Origin: Silene noctiflora
Taxonomy: Eukaryota; Streptophyta; Magnoliopsida; Caryophyllales; Caryophyllaceae
Direction of reading: 5' to 3'
NCBI GenBank assembly: GCA_009801015.1
Contig: VHZZ01011093.1
Location: forward strand, 20,866 to 41,655
DNA length: 20,790 bases
Positions 13,101 through 20,370 of this stretch are shown here, piece by piece. The translations under genes were made by a program, and so were the position numbers. Under the pieces are notes generated by a model. It was not told the DNA's origin and searched no databases. It saw only the letters and a program-made list of their open reading frames with translations. How positions within the stretch are numbered: position 1 is the stretch's first letter; each line of letters begins with the position of its first letter.

Positions 13101-15108
13101 CAGCAGATCCATGTAAGATACCAATTCCGTGTAGTGGCCTTTGAACCTCTGATTGTCGAATTTTGTAGATTAATCCATTATCTGTCTGACATGAAGGATG
13201 AAATAATGAAATTGAAAGAAGAAATCAAAGCCAAAAATGATCAAATAGCTTTTGTTGAGAAGCAGATTGCTGAAACCATGGTAGCAAACTATGACAAGAT
13301 GGACAAGTCAGAGATGTCACAAGTAAGTTACACTTTCCATTTTTGGTGTACGAGTTCCTTACCTTTTTAGCCAGTGTCTGAGCCTTCCTTCTCGTCTGAT
13401 TTTCAGACTATTTCAGAACTTGTGAGCCAGTTGAACGAGAAGTCTTTTGAACTTGAGGTAATGTTTTTACTTTGTTTTAGCTTCTGTTTCTAAAATTTTC
13501 GGTGAACTTGTTTATAATTGGCTGTTATGATACTCTCTTCATCTTTAGGTTAAAATTGCAGATAATAGAATAATCCAAGACCAGTTCAATCAGAAGGTAC
13601 ATAGCAAGTAGTGTTCTACTACTGCAATGGATCATTGTATAGACTGAACGTGTTTTCTTATGTATGTTTTTATTGCTTGGCAGAGTTGCGAATGTGAAAC
13701 ATTACAGGTGGAGATTAATTCTTTGAAACAGCAACTCTCTGTGGTAGTGGACACCGGAATTGCAAACGTTACATGCAGTGATTCACAGCAGCATGGTGGA
13801 ATGCAGTCCTCTGTGGCCGGAATCAAGATTACCAGAGACAACACGTCACTGAAAGAGATGAGCGAGAAACTACTTCTACGAGCGCAGGTTTCCTACGACT
13901 CTTCTTCTATGATTTCTTACTATTGCCTTAAACTATTTAAGGCATGAGAAGATTGTAAATCTAATACAAGTTCTCCAATTCTGGTGGTTGATCTTTTATT
14001 GAACATAATCTTTGGAGTTAGAATATCCATAAAGGATACCTTCTTCTTTAGCAAGTACAATATTACCCTGTGCCACAAAGGCGCCTGCCCATGGCGAGGT
14101 TAGGGCAGCTTTACCCATTTTGTTACATGCAAATAGAGGCTATTTCCGGATAACTCATGATGAAAATGTTGCTGAAAACTGTATCAACTGATGGCCGCTT
14201 CATAATTCATAACATAAGAAGCATAAACGATATAGTGATGACCTGTGTTGAACTGTATTAACTGATTGCCATTCATAACATAAGAAGCATAAACAACATA
14301 GTGAACTAGGTACTCAAAATATTTATGAGAGATCATTTTTGCCATGAAGTATTTGCTCTATTTTTACAGTTCTAAAGCAAATGCTAGCTAGCGTACGCTT
14401 ATCTAAATTATGGTAACATTACTTACATACCATATGAAATCGGCATGCTGACCATGCTTTGTGACTAACTTATTTTTCTCTCAACAAATATCAAATGAAG
14501 GTCAGATTAAATCGGCATGCTGACCATGCTTTGTCTTTTATGTCTTGCTAAAATAGACCACTGAGATTGAAGAACTGAAAGAGAAAGTGGCGGATCTAAC
14601 AGAGACAAATGACCAGCTGGAACAACGAAATAAGAAGCTCGCAGAGGAGAGTTCATATGCCAAAGAACTGGCTTCTGCAGCAGCAGTCCAATTGAAGGCA
14701 TTATCAGAGGAGGTTGCCAAGTTGATGAATCAGAATGAAAGACTATCTACTGAGCTTGCAGCTTTAAAGAATTCGCCCACTCAGCGTAGAACGGTGGGAC
14801 CACCAAGAAATGGAAGGAGAGAAAGCCAGGTGAAACGCCATGAGCAAGGTCCCTCCCCTTCTGAACTCAAGAAGGACTTGGCAATTAGCCGCGAGAGAGA
14901 ACTGGCATATGAGGCTGCTCTTCAAGAAAAGGATGAAAGGGAGTTACTGCTTCAAAGAAAAGTGGAGGAATCAAAGCAAAGAGAAGCATATCTAGAGAAC
15001 GAGCTAGCTAATATGTGGGTCATTGTTTCGAAGCTGAAAAAATCACGGGGACCAGACTCTGATCTCTCTGAGGTATCAGGCGAGAGCCAGAGAATGGATA
15101 ATTGGTGA
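961..15108 (+). CDS. Kinesin-7 heavy chain (KIN-7K/KIN-7L type), 23 coding exons
   Basis: This gene encodes a microtubule motor ATPase of the plant-expanded kinesin-7 family (1012 aa). The exons are 961-1217, 1312-1409, 1945-2034, 2507-2559, 3839-3904, 4028-4081, 4319-4378, 4793-4871, 5673-5740, 6594-6656, 6799-6903, 7405-7509, 7635-7742, 7817-7963, 9270-9452, 9563-9721, 10416-10637, 12972-13112, 13197-13322, 13407-13457, 13549-13596, 13684-13887 and 14557-15108. All introns are GT-AG and the reading frame is unbroken. The ATG at 961 is the first in frame and gives the Ser/Lys-rich start [11 protein letters not shown], as I recall it from dicot relatives. The stop is TGA at 15106-15108. Motor motifs are intact (see the separate entry). 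The tail lacks the C-terminal RING finger of KIN-7D/KIN-7M, so it belongs with the RING-less KIN-7K/KIN-7L type. I cannot tell K from L. These relatives are often labelled chloroplastic from predicted targeting; the N-terminus here is Ser/Lys-rich but is not a clear transit peptide. The precise cellular role is unknown. Confidence 0.95.
1114..1146 (+). repeat. (AAT)11 coding microsatellite, poly-Asn tract
   Basis: Eleven AAT codons in exon 1 encode asparagines 52-62, preceded by three Ala-Asn pairs (GCCAAT units). The tract sits in the variable N-terminal extension about a dozen residues before the motor. Its length is free to change without shifting the frame, so alleles with different numbers of Asn are expected. 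Confidence 0.95.
2196..2310 (+). repeat. Two hairpin-plus-triplet repeat units in intron 3
   Basis: Two copies of a CCCGCAATTTG(T/C)GGG palindromic hairpin lie exactly 60 bp apart (2204 and 2264). Each is followed by a GCTGCTG or GTTGCTGTTGTT run. A hairpin with a TTG-type tail resembles the 3' ends of plant RTE LINEs and the Au-type SINEs that share their tails. I infer a decayed, internally duplicated retroposon tail. The family assignment is uncertain. Confidence 0.35.
2560..3838 (+). other. Intron 4 (1.28 kb), no element recognised
   Basis: This long intron separates the P-loop exon from the exon starting GDQRSPG. It contains a poly-T run near 2991-3003 and otherwise mixed, mildly AT-rich DNA. 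I see no terminal inverted repeats, no coding resemblance and no RNA gene. Old transposon sequence may be present but is not recognisable by eye. Confidence 0.6.
5114..5418. mobile_element. 305-bp MITE in intron 8
   Basis: The element starts GGCCCTGTTTGCTAAATCG and ends CGATTGCCAAACAGGGCC. The outer 11 bp (GGCCCTGTTTG) are perfect inverted repeats, and the match continues loosely inside. It is flanked by AAT at 5111-5113 and 5419-5421, a 3-bp direct repeat. It has no coding capacity and is AT-rich. TIR sequence, size and a 3-bp duplication fit a Tourist-like (PIF/Harbinger) MITE, although the usual target is TAA/TTA. A hAT-type MITE is the alternative, but no 8-bp duplication is visible. Confidence 0.8.
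5741..6593 (+). other. Intron 9 (0.85 kb), nothing recognised
   Basis: AT-rich intron between the switch I exon and the exon reading TIESSPYG. A short open frame in its middle has no family resemblance. No repeats or terminal structures stand out. Confidence 0.6.
7964..9269 (+). other. Intron 14 (1.31 kb), nothing recognised
   Basis: This intron separates the neck-coil exon from the exon starting [11 protein letters not shown]. It is AT-rich, with several short open frames of no recognisable family. I see no terminal inverted repeats, long direct repeats or RNA genes. Confidence 0.6.
9722..10415 (+). other. Intron 16 (0.69 kb), nothing recognised
   Basis: AT-rich intron. Its last 174 nt, from an ATG at 10242, are open in frame with exon 17, but the encoded residues do not resemble any kinesin segment and a normal polypyrimidine/CAG acceptor lies at 10415. 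I treat the open stretch as chance. Confidence 0.55.
10863..10930 (+). mobile_element. Stowaway-like MITE end (remnant)
   Basis: TACTCCCTCCATTTCTTC at 10863 matches the well-known left end of plant Stowaway MITEs (Tc1/mariner superfamily; TA target then CTCCCTCC). The interior, with GGGCACAATTATTAAGAAA, also suits that family. I found no matching right end before the splice acceptor, so this is a truncated copy or the match stops at the first tens of bases. The right boundary given is approximate. Confidence 0.45.
12343..12371 (+). mobile_element. Helitron 3' terminus in intron 17
   Basis: CCCGTTGCAACGCATGGG (12343-12360) is one insertion and one transition away from the standard plant Helitron hairpin CCCGTGCAACGCACGGG. 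It is followed 7 bp later by the terminal CTAG at 12368-12371, with T as the next base, as expected for insertion between A and T. The body lies upstream (to the left); the 5' end is not clear. A TCTCTAGATCTAAAGG string near 11437 is a weak candidate. The decayed hairpin implies an old insertion. No Rep/helicase coding is seen, so it is non-autonomous or truncated. Confidence 0.7.
13113..13196 (+). other. Intron 18: 84 nt, open and in frame
   Basis: The intron runs from GTAAGA to GACATGAAG. It is a multiple of three with no in-frame stop, so an unspliced transcript would encode 28 extra residues, starting VRYQFRVV and ending YLSDMK. I placed the acceptor at 13195-13196 because this restores the family spacing between QQIH and [15 protein letters not shown]. 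An earlier TGTAG acceptor at 13167-13168 would shift the frame and reach a TGA within seven codons. Confidence 0.75.
13888..14556 (+). repeat. Intron 22 with two near-tandem duplications
   Basis: A segment beginning AACTGTATCAACTGAT at 14177 is repeated from 14251 (offset 74 bp; both copies contain CATAACATAAGAAGCATAAAC). A 26-bp segment beginning AAATCGGCATGCTGACC at 14437-14462 is repeated exactly at 14509-14534 (offset 72 bp). The second copy ends about 20 bp from the splice acceptor. The rest of the intron is plain AT-rich DNA. Confidence 0.85.
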
Positions 15109-15580
15109 TCTTGACCTATTAATGTTTATAGTTGGAAAATGTACAAAAGAATCTGAAATTAGAATTCTGGAAATTGGGAATTTGTGGCAGGAATTTCTTT
15201 TTAACAAAAAACATATTGGACCTGCAGTGACTAGTGAATTGTACTGTGTGAGGTTTCCTGTTATTCATATCGTTCTTCCATTGTAATTACACCCATCTCC
15301 GGCTGGCTAACTATTCATCCTGTGGCTACCGTCTGTTTGGTTTATTTCAGTTTCTCTGATTCGTCTTTTCAACGAGTTTTTTGCCCAAGGGATTCTGCTG
15401 TTCCTGCAAACATCAATTTATCATCGACCTTGAACTATCTTTATATACAAATTCTCATTTGTGACACTTTTTGTCACAAGCTGTCACAAACTTGTGACCG
15501 TCACATGCGAGACTTATTGATCTTTATAACCTAACCCAAAGTCTTTCCCTAGAGACTTACTAAAGCTTCTTAACTAGCAG
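15109..15580 (+). other. Kinesin 3' untranslated/flanking region
   Basis: This is AT-rich sequence after the TGA stop. There is no perfect AATAAA in the expected place, so the poly(A) site is not fixed; plants often use degenerate signals. Around 15459-15503 there is a cluster of TGTGACA/TGTCACA words that can fold into short hairpins. I see no further coding sequence. Confidence 0.5.
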
Positions 15581-15582
15581 TG

Positions 15583-15699
15583 CAGATGTTAATTAGTTTA
15601 GTTGGTAAAATCATGAGATGTGGTACGTGCACATGACGTGGGTTCAAATTTTGTCAGCTTCAAAATTGCCCTTATAGCTCACTTTATAACAAAAAAAAA
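15583..15699 (+). mobile_element. SINE-like tRNA-derived element
   Basis: TAGTTTAGTTGG at 15594-15605 fits a polymerase III A box, and GGTTCAAATTT at 15641-15651 fits a decayed B box. Their starts are 47 bp apart, close to tRNA spacing. The stretch ends in a run of nine A at 15691-15699, as many plant SINEs do. It does not fold as a functional tRNA gene, since the T arm is eroded and no acceptor stem is evident. A clear target duplication was not found, so boundaries are approximate. Confidence 0.45.
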
Positions 15700-16250
15700 C
15701 GTAGTTTATTTTCGCAGTACATTTTTTTCTCATTTCAGTACTTTTTGTCCAAAACTTTCCATTTGTTTACGCTTAACTCAAAAAACATCAAATATAATTC
15801 TCTTCATCTTCTCTCTACTGTTAACTTTTATCTCCTCCAAAAATTCACAATTATGAACGATAAGTCGCAAAGCTGAGTATAGAACATGTATATTTAATTC
15901 ATTAAGCTGTTATTACGAATTATATTGATAAAATTATGTATCTTTTGTTAACTAAGTTAAGGTTATATTAAAATTAATTTAAGGGTTAATTGTGGTTGAT
16001 GGAAGGGGTATTGGTTGACTGGGTTGTCGTCGGCGATATAGGCATGCGCCGTCGGCGAAAAGGACGTCAAAGGAGTCGTCGTCGGTCGTTCCATGGAGGC
16101 CGACGACCTGGGCTGGAGTGGTGGACAGATTCAAGTGTGTGTCGTTGTGTATTAGTTGTAGTGATGGGTTGTTCGGTCGGTGGTATGGCAGGGGTGGTTA
16201 AGGGTCGTCGGGCGTTGGTGAACGTCGGTGGTCATTAGTAGGAGGTGATC
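15700..16250. other. Intergenic DNA with a G-rich, GTCGTCGG-type stretch
   Basis: Positions 15700-15985 are AT-rich with no feature. Positions 15990-16250 turn abruptly G/T-rich, with GTCGTCGGCG, GTCGTCGTCGG and GGTCGTCGGGCG words. It is open over 80 codons, but the predicted peptide is simple-composition Arg/Gly/Val and I do not consider it a gene. It may be part of the LTR element to its right or an older repeat. Confidence 0.4.
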
Positions 16251-16255
16251 GCATC

Positions 16256-17675
16256 GGTTTTCTATGGTTTTCTATAGTTTTGTTATGTTTTCGAGTCAAG
16301 TTTTGGCATGTTTTGTCGGGGTAAGTTGGGATTGGTTGTGTTTTCTATGGTTTTCTATAGTAGTGTTATCGGTATAGTGTTGTTGTCTGTTGTGGTATGG
16401 TTTGAACTTCGGGGACGAAGTTCATTTTTAAGGAGGGAAGACTGTAATACTCGGTATTTTCAGTTTATGGACACTCGGTAGAGTACAACGTACTCGGCCG
16501 AGTGCCCCGTGATGTCGTTCTGTCAGTGTTCTGGTGTGGGGAACTCGGGCGAGTGCAATGCACTCGGTCGAGTGTCACTCACTCGACCGAGTGTCCGGTT
16601 TGTATCGGGTTTTGCGCGGAAAGTATAAATACTAGGACGGGAAGCAGTAATTCACTTCTTATACTTTCAAAACAAAAACCTAGTCGACGATACTGCTTTT
16701 CCTTCTAGCCTTCACTTTTGCAGCAAGAATCCAAGCAATTGTTGATAGTTCTAAGAGTCTTGAGACCGGATTTACAAGGGTAAGTGTCTTATTGAATCAT
16801 TAATGTATAGTTTTGAACCCTAATTGCTGATTTGGGGGTTTTGAGGGGACTTTGCCTTATTATATGCTTTTAATTGTTATAGGAGGAGAATTCATAGAGG
16901 AACACTTCTGAACCATTTGATTGATTGGTATTGCTGATAAGGTAGGTTATCCTACTCAGTTATCTGGTTAATTATATGTTATAATGTGATATAATATGAT
17001 TATGTGATTGTGTTATGATTGTGATAGCGGAGTTGTATGATGGTGGTTGGAGATGTTGGATATTGTGATTGTTGTGAGCCATTGTGAGAGGTGGTCTCAC
17101 CCCCATTGTTCACCTCCTGCGTTCTCTCAGCGCAGGGGGGATGTGCACATTAAGGGACTTGGGTTGTTACGGTATGTCTGGGTGTGTCCCGGTACCGGTG
17201 TGATGTGGTAATGCCGTATGTCAGGGTGTGTCCCGGTACCGGAGTAGTGAGGTGATGGTTGGTGTTGGTGGTGGCGGTGTTGCGGTACTTTATTCGTTGT
17301 TACATTATGATGCATATAGTTGTTCAGCTGTCTGACCCCGTTTATTGTTTTGAAAACTGTGATGATCCATTCGGAGATGGTGAGCAGGTTGTCTAGCAGG
17401 TAATGACTATGATGGTTGCTGATCACGCGGTGGGATTAGCAGGGTGGAGTCACATAGTAGTAGCTTCCGCAGACATTAGTTTACACTTTAATTATCAGTT
17501 TGCCATGTACTCCGTATTTGGGAGAATTCACTTTTGTATTCTTTGACGCTATAATAATAATAATAATGTTTCGTATTGTTTCTGCGATGTTTACTACCTC
17601 GGGAAACCGAGATGGTAACATCCTTATACCTCGAGGTAGTCCTGATAAGATGCCTCGGAGTATGGGGGTGTTACA
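16256..17675 (+). mobile_element. Fossil LTR retrotransposon, Ty3/gypsy-like: 3' internal tail plus LTR
   Basis: The LTR spans 16443-17675 (1233 bp). It begins TGTAATACTCGG and ends GGGGGTGTTACA, with TG...CA ends in imperfect inverted repeat. Immediately upstream is a polypurine tract (16430-16441), preceded by a GGGGACGAAG segment typical of the 3' end of gypsy internal regions, and by a 22-bp direct repeat (16257-16278 and 16340-16361). The U3 part contains five palindromes and a TATAAATA box at 16624-16631. A 44-bp tandem duplication lies at about 17170-17245. No 5' LTR and little internal region are in the window, so this is an incomplete relic. The TGTAA...TTACA ends suggest a chromovirus such as Tekay, but the clade is unproven. 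Confidence 0.75.
16473..16592. repeat. Five ACTCGRNCGAGT-type palindromes in the LTR
   Basis: Twelve-base palindromes or near-palindromes start at 16473, 16492, 16543, 16562 and 16581 (cores GGTA, GGCC, GGGC, GGTC, GACC between ACTC and GAGT). Starts are 19, 51, 19 and 19 bp apart. A half copy lies at 16449. The cluster ends 32 bp before the LTR TATA box, so it is placed like promoter-proximal binding sites. Three of the five are perfect palindromes or within a base of one. Confidence 0.85.
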
Positions 17676-18388
17676 GGTACTCGACGTCGGCGGATGTGGT
17701 TGGGGCGGTGGAGGTGGTAAGGGTGGTTGGGAAGCTTGGTGGTGGGTTGGTAATTGGGGATCATAATTCTTTTTTTTTTAAAGCATTATTGTACTACATT
17801 GAGTGAGTTGGAAAGAAGTGCAAATGAGAGGGGTAGTTTGGGAAATGGTGTACTGAGATGAGTAAAATGCGTATTGCGAAAATCAGCACCCAAAAAAAAC
17901 CTAGTAAATGGATGGTACTAGAATTGGGTGTCACCATAGGTATTTTAGTAAATTACTTTGGTAGTTTCATTTCCCTTCAAAATTTAAATTTTAAACTAAT
18001 GAATAATAAAGGGTAGTTTAGTAATTTACTAACTAAATTATACTCCCTAGTCCCTACCATCCAGATTAAAGATAACACTTACCTTATTTGGTCTTTCCAA
18101 ACCAAACTATCCATTCCTTTTTGGGTTAAAAATTTAACTAAAAACCCCTTATTTACACCACATGCCATTATTTTTGTACGACTCACACTAACCCACGGCC
18201 ACCCCAAGTGCAAGTGGACCTCTCTAGTTTAGTACAATTGCCTTTGCTTTTTGGGTCTTATCTTAAAATATGTTCCCCTGGCATTACCTTTAATGTGGAT
18301 AAGAGTAGTTGTATCAATAATGATTACAATATTAAAAAAAAAAAAAAAAAACAGTTACAGATTTCAAGTGCATGTGAAGGAATCCCTA
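17676..18388. other. Intergenic stretch between the LTR and the Helitron candidate
   Basis: Positions 17683-17760 are G-rich (GGGGCGGTGG, GGTGGTAAGGGTGG), like the stretch left of the LTR. A 13-bp inverted repeat, TTAGTAAATTACT, lies at 17945-17957 and 18020-18032. An 18-base poly-A run lies at 18334-18351. I see no gene. Short open frames here have no family resemblance. Confidence 0.5.
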
Positions 18389-19351
18389 TCGCTACTATCT
18401 AATAAAAGAACAAGAGATTTGTAACATAGTGTAGTTCCGGTGCTAAAGCATGACGTTTTTCAGATTTATTTTATAAAGAGACGGTTTCAATTAAGTTATT
18501 TGCATAAATGAATTGTACTTTTAATTTAATGTTATATAATCTACTAAATATGATATTAATAAGAGGTAAAAAAAAAGTTTACTGCTATCAAAAGACACCG
18601 AGTAAGTTTTTTATTACTATTAAAAATAATGTTATATCATTACATGGAACTAACTTATGACACTAATTATACAATTAAATTAGTTGTATAATCTAATTAA
18701 AACGCGTATTGACCTTAAAACGAAAATCGGTAAAAACAATGGGTTAATTCGAAAATAGGGCTTTTAATAGCTTTTACTTTGACGGTGGGATAGAAAAAGG
18801 CGGGCTACTCATATAGGGTCCACAATTTACAATCCATCCAATCTTGTGGTGTGGGTATCCAGAAAAACAGGTCCAACCGAGTAGAAGTTCTTTAAGCAGG
18901 ATAACTAAGAGAATTTTTATTCTCTTAATAGTAAGGGCGATTAGGCTAAAAAACGGGCCTAATTTGTTAAATTGAGATATTTAAAACATAAAAGCTCATA
19001 TTTTACACAAATTTGTGGCGTATAATATTTGCGGCCGGTCTTTTATGACAAAAAAATCATTAACTTTTCATTATACTAATTGTAGCTCAAAAATATGTTA
19101 TTAGTAAAAATTAATAAAATAATAAAATTAGTTTTGTGCTAAAAATATTTCTTAAAATACACATTTTATAACACTATTCAAGTCGCTAGATTAATTTTAC
19201 AATTTCAAGATTTTTCTCAAATTAAAATACAAAGGTGAAAAAACATGAAAAAATAATAAATTGTCAATTGTCAATTTATAAATAATATGAGTAATTTAAA
19301 AAGTAAAAGTTTATATGCACCGTGTATATATTGTACGGGGTCTATTAACAA
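18389..19351 (+). mobile_element. Probable non-autonomous Helitron
   Basis: The left end TCGCTACTATCTAATAAAAG follows an A at 18388 and matches the plant Helitron 5' style (TC...TACTATATAATAAAAG). Near the right, CCGTGTATATATTGTACGG (19320-19338) is a hairpin of the type found just before Helitron 3' ends, followed by TCTATTAACAAG. A clean terminal CTRR is not preserved, so the right boundary is approximate. The interior is AT-rich without coding capacity. The two ends have the correct order and orientation for one element of about 0.96 kb. Confidence 0.45.
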
Positions 19352-19459
19352 GGTTTGTACACACATTAGACAAGCAAGTGTTAAGAGACAAATGACCTTG
19401 ATGGAAAATCATCACTTGTTATAATTGACACGTGAAATAATGAGGCAAAGCTTATTTAT

Positions 19460-20331
19460 GGATTTTTTTTGTCAAACACAAGCTTTAAAAAAAAAAAAAT
19501 TTCAAACATGATCTTTAAAAAAAAAAATTGTCAAACACAACCTTTAATAACTTTTTTTGTCAAACGCGACATTTTGACCAGAGTTTGACCACTTGCAATG
19601 GGGTAACTTTTAGTTGATGTTTGAGACAACAAACGAGGTCGATTTGAGGTGCTCTTGGACTTGTTGGAAAAGTGGGAGTACAAGCTTTACAACGGTTGTC
19701 AACATGGTGGTCAAAGGTAGCGTTATATGTGGTAGATTGATGTGTAAAGTAAAGCTGGTTACATACGGTTGATGTAAGTCAAAGTAGGATTTTTTCGTGG
19801 GTCAATTCACTCCCCTCGAACCACCACTTGAAACCAATGATTACCACAAACAACAAAACTACGACATACCTTGCACTCCCCTCAATCTACATACCAAATT
19901 TCAGACCAAACAAAACATCATAACCCCATTAAAAGACCCACGGAAAACCACTTGACCACCCGCTGAAAACCCCTTGACCACCCGCTGTAAACCCAGACTT
20001 ACAATCCTTTCTTTGACCAGCCTTACTTTACGCACCAGTTGACCCCACATAAGGCCACCTTTGGCCACTGTGTTGACAAACCGTGGAAAACTTGTTCTCC
20101 CACATTTCCAACGAGTCCAAGAACACTACAAACCGACCTCATTTGCTATCTCAAATATAGGCTGAAAGTCACCCCATTGCAAATGGACATGCAGGAAGTT
20201 GTCGGAATTCGGCCAAAAAGTCGTGTTTGACAAAAAAAAATTATTAAAGGTTGTGCTTGACAAAATTTTTGTTTAAAGATGGTGATTGGAAATATTTTTT
20301 TTTTTTTAAATGTTGTGTTTGACAAAAACTC
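19460..20331. mobile_element. Mutator-like foldback element with 9-bp target duplication
   Basis: The 872-bp element starts GGATTTTTTTTGTCAAACAC and ends with the complement of GGAGTTTTTGTCAAACACAAC. It is flanked by the exact 9-bp repeat CTTATTTAT at 19451-19459 and 20332-20340. The arms, roughly 19460-19785 and 19990-20331, are long imperfect inverted repeats; matching blocks include TTGCAATGGGGT, CTTGGACT(T/C)GTTGGAAA and GCGTAAAGTAA/TGTAAAGTAA. Each arm carries subterminal repeats of GTCAAACACAACCTTTAA with A/T runs. The 200-bp spacer holds two copies of CTTGACCACCCGCTG (19951, 19973). Long TIRs and a 9-bp duplication are diagnostic of Mutator-like elements. There is no transposase, so it is non-autonomous. 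Confidence 0.88.
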
Positions 20332-20370
20332 CTTATTTATTTACTGTAAGTTTTATAATCTAAATTAACA

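Larger units (their letters stand above)
7817..15108 (+). other. Neck, hinge and coiled-coil stalk/tail of the kinesin (exons 14-23)
   Basis: Exon 14 (residues 403-451) begins [20 protein letters not shown], the kinesin-7 neck linker running into the first coiled coil. Exon 15 ends with a basic stretch and [10 protein letters not shown], a likely kinase target. Exons 16-17 (513-639) form a charged hinge containing [10 protein letters not shown] and STPSTPQ near residues 585-591, a proline-directed phosphorylation candidate. Exons 18-23 (640-1012) are rich in heptad-like Leu/Glu/Lys sequence, with breaks around residues 900-925 ([14 protein letters not shown]). The last segment, [20 protein letters not shown], is a conserved tail motif of this class, and the protein ends soon after it. 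Dimerisation through the coiled coils is expected. Cargo binding by the tail is inference. Confidence 0.85.

Noticed and set aside
13169-13196. Acceptor TGTAG at 13167-13168 as the true start of exon 19
   Set aside because: It puts the exon out of frame with a TGA a few codons later; the acceptor at 13195-13196 gives the family spacing.
15590-15660. A functional tRNA gene
   Set aside because: A and B boxes are visible but the B box is decayed and no cloverleaf with an acceptor stem can be drawn, so I call it SINE-like.
15990-16238. An 82-codon open frame in the G-rich stretch
   Set aside because: The peptide is low-complexity Arg/Gly/Val from GTCGTCGG repeats, with no domain.
17860-17906. 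AACCTAGT preceded by GCGTATTGCG as a third Helitron 3' end
   Set aside because: The hairpin is weak and too far from the CTAG, and no 5' end was seen.
18041-18070. TACTCCCTAGTCCC as another Stowaway end
   Set aside because: The match breaks down after CTCCCT and no partner end was found.
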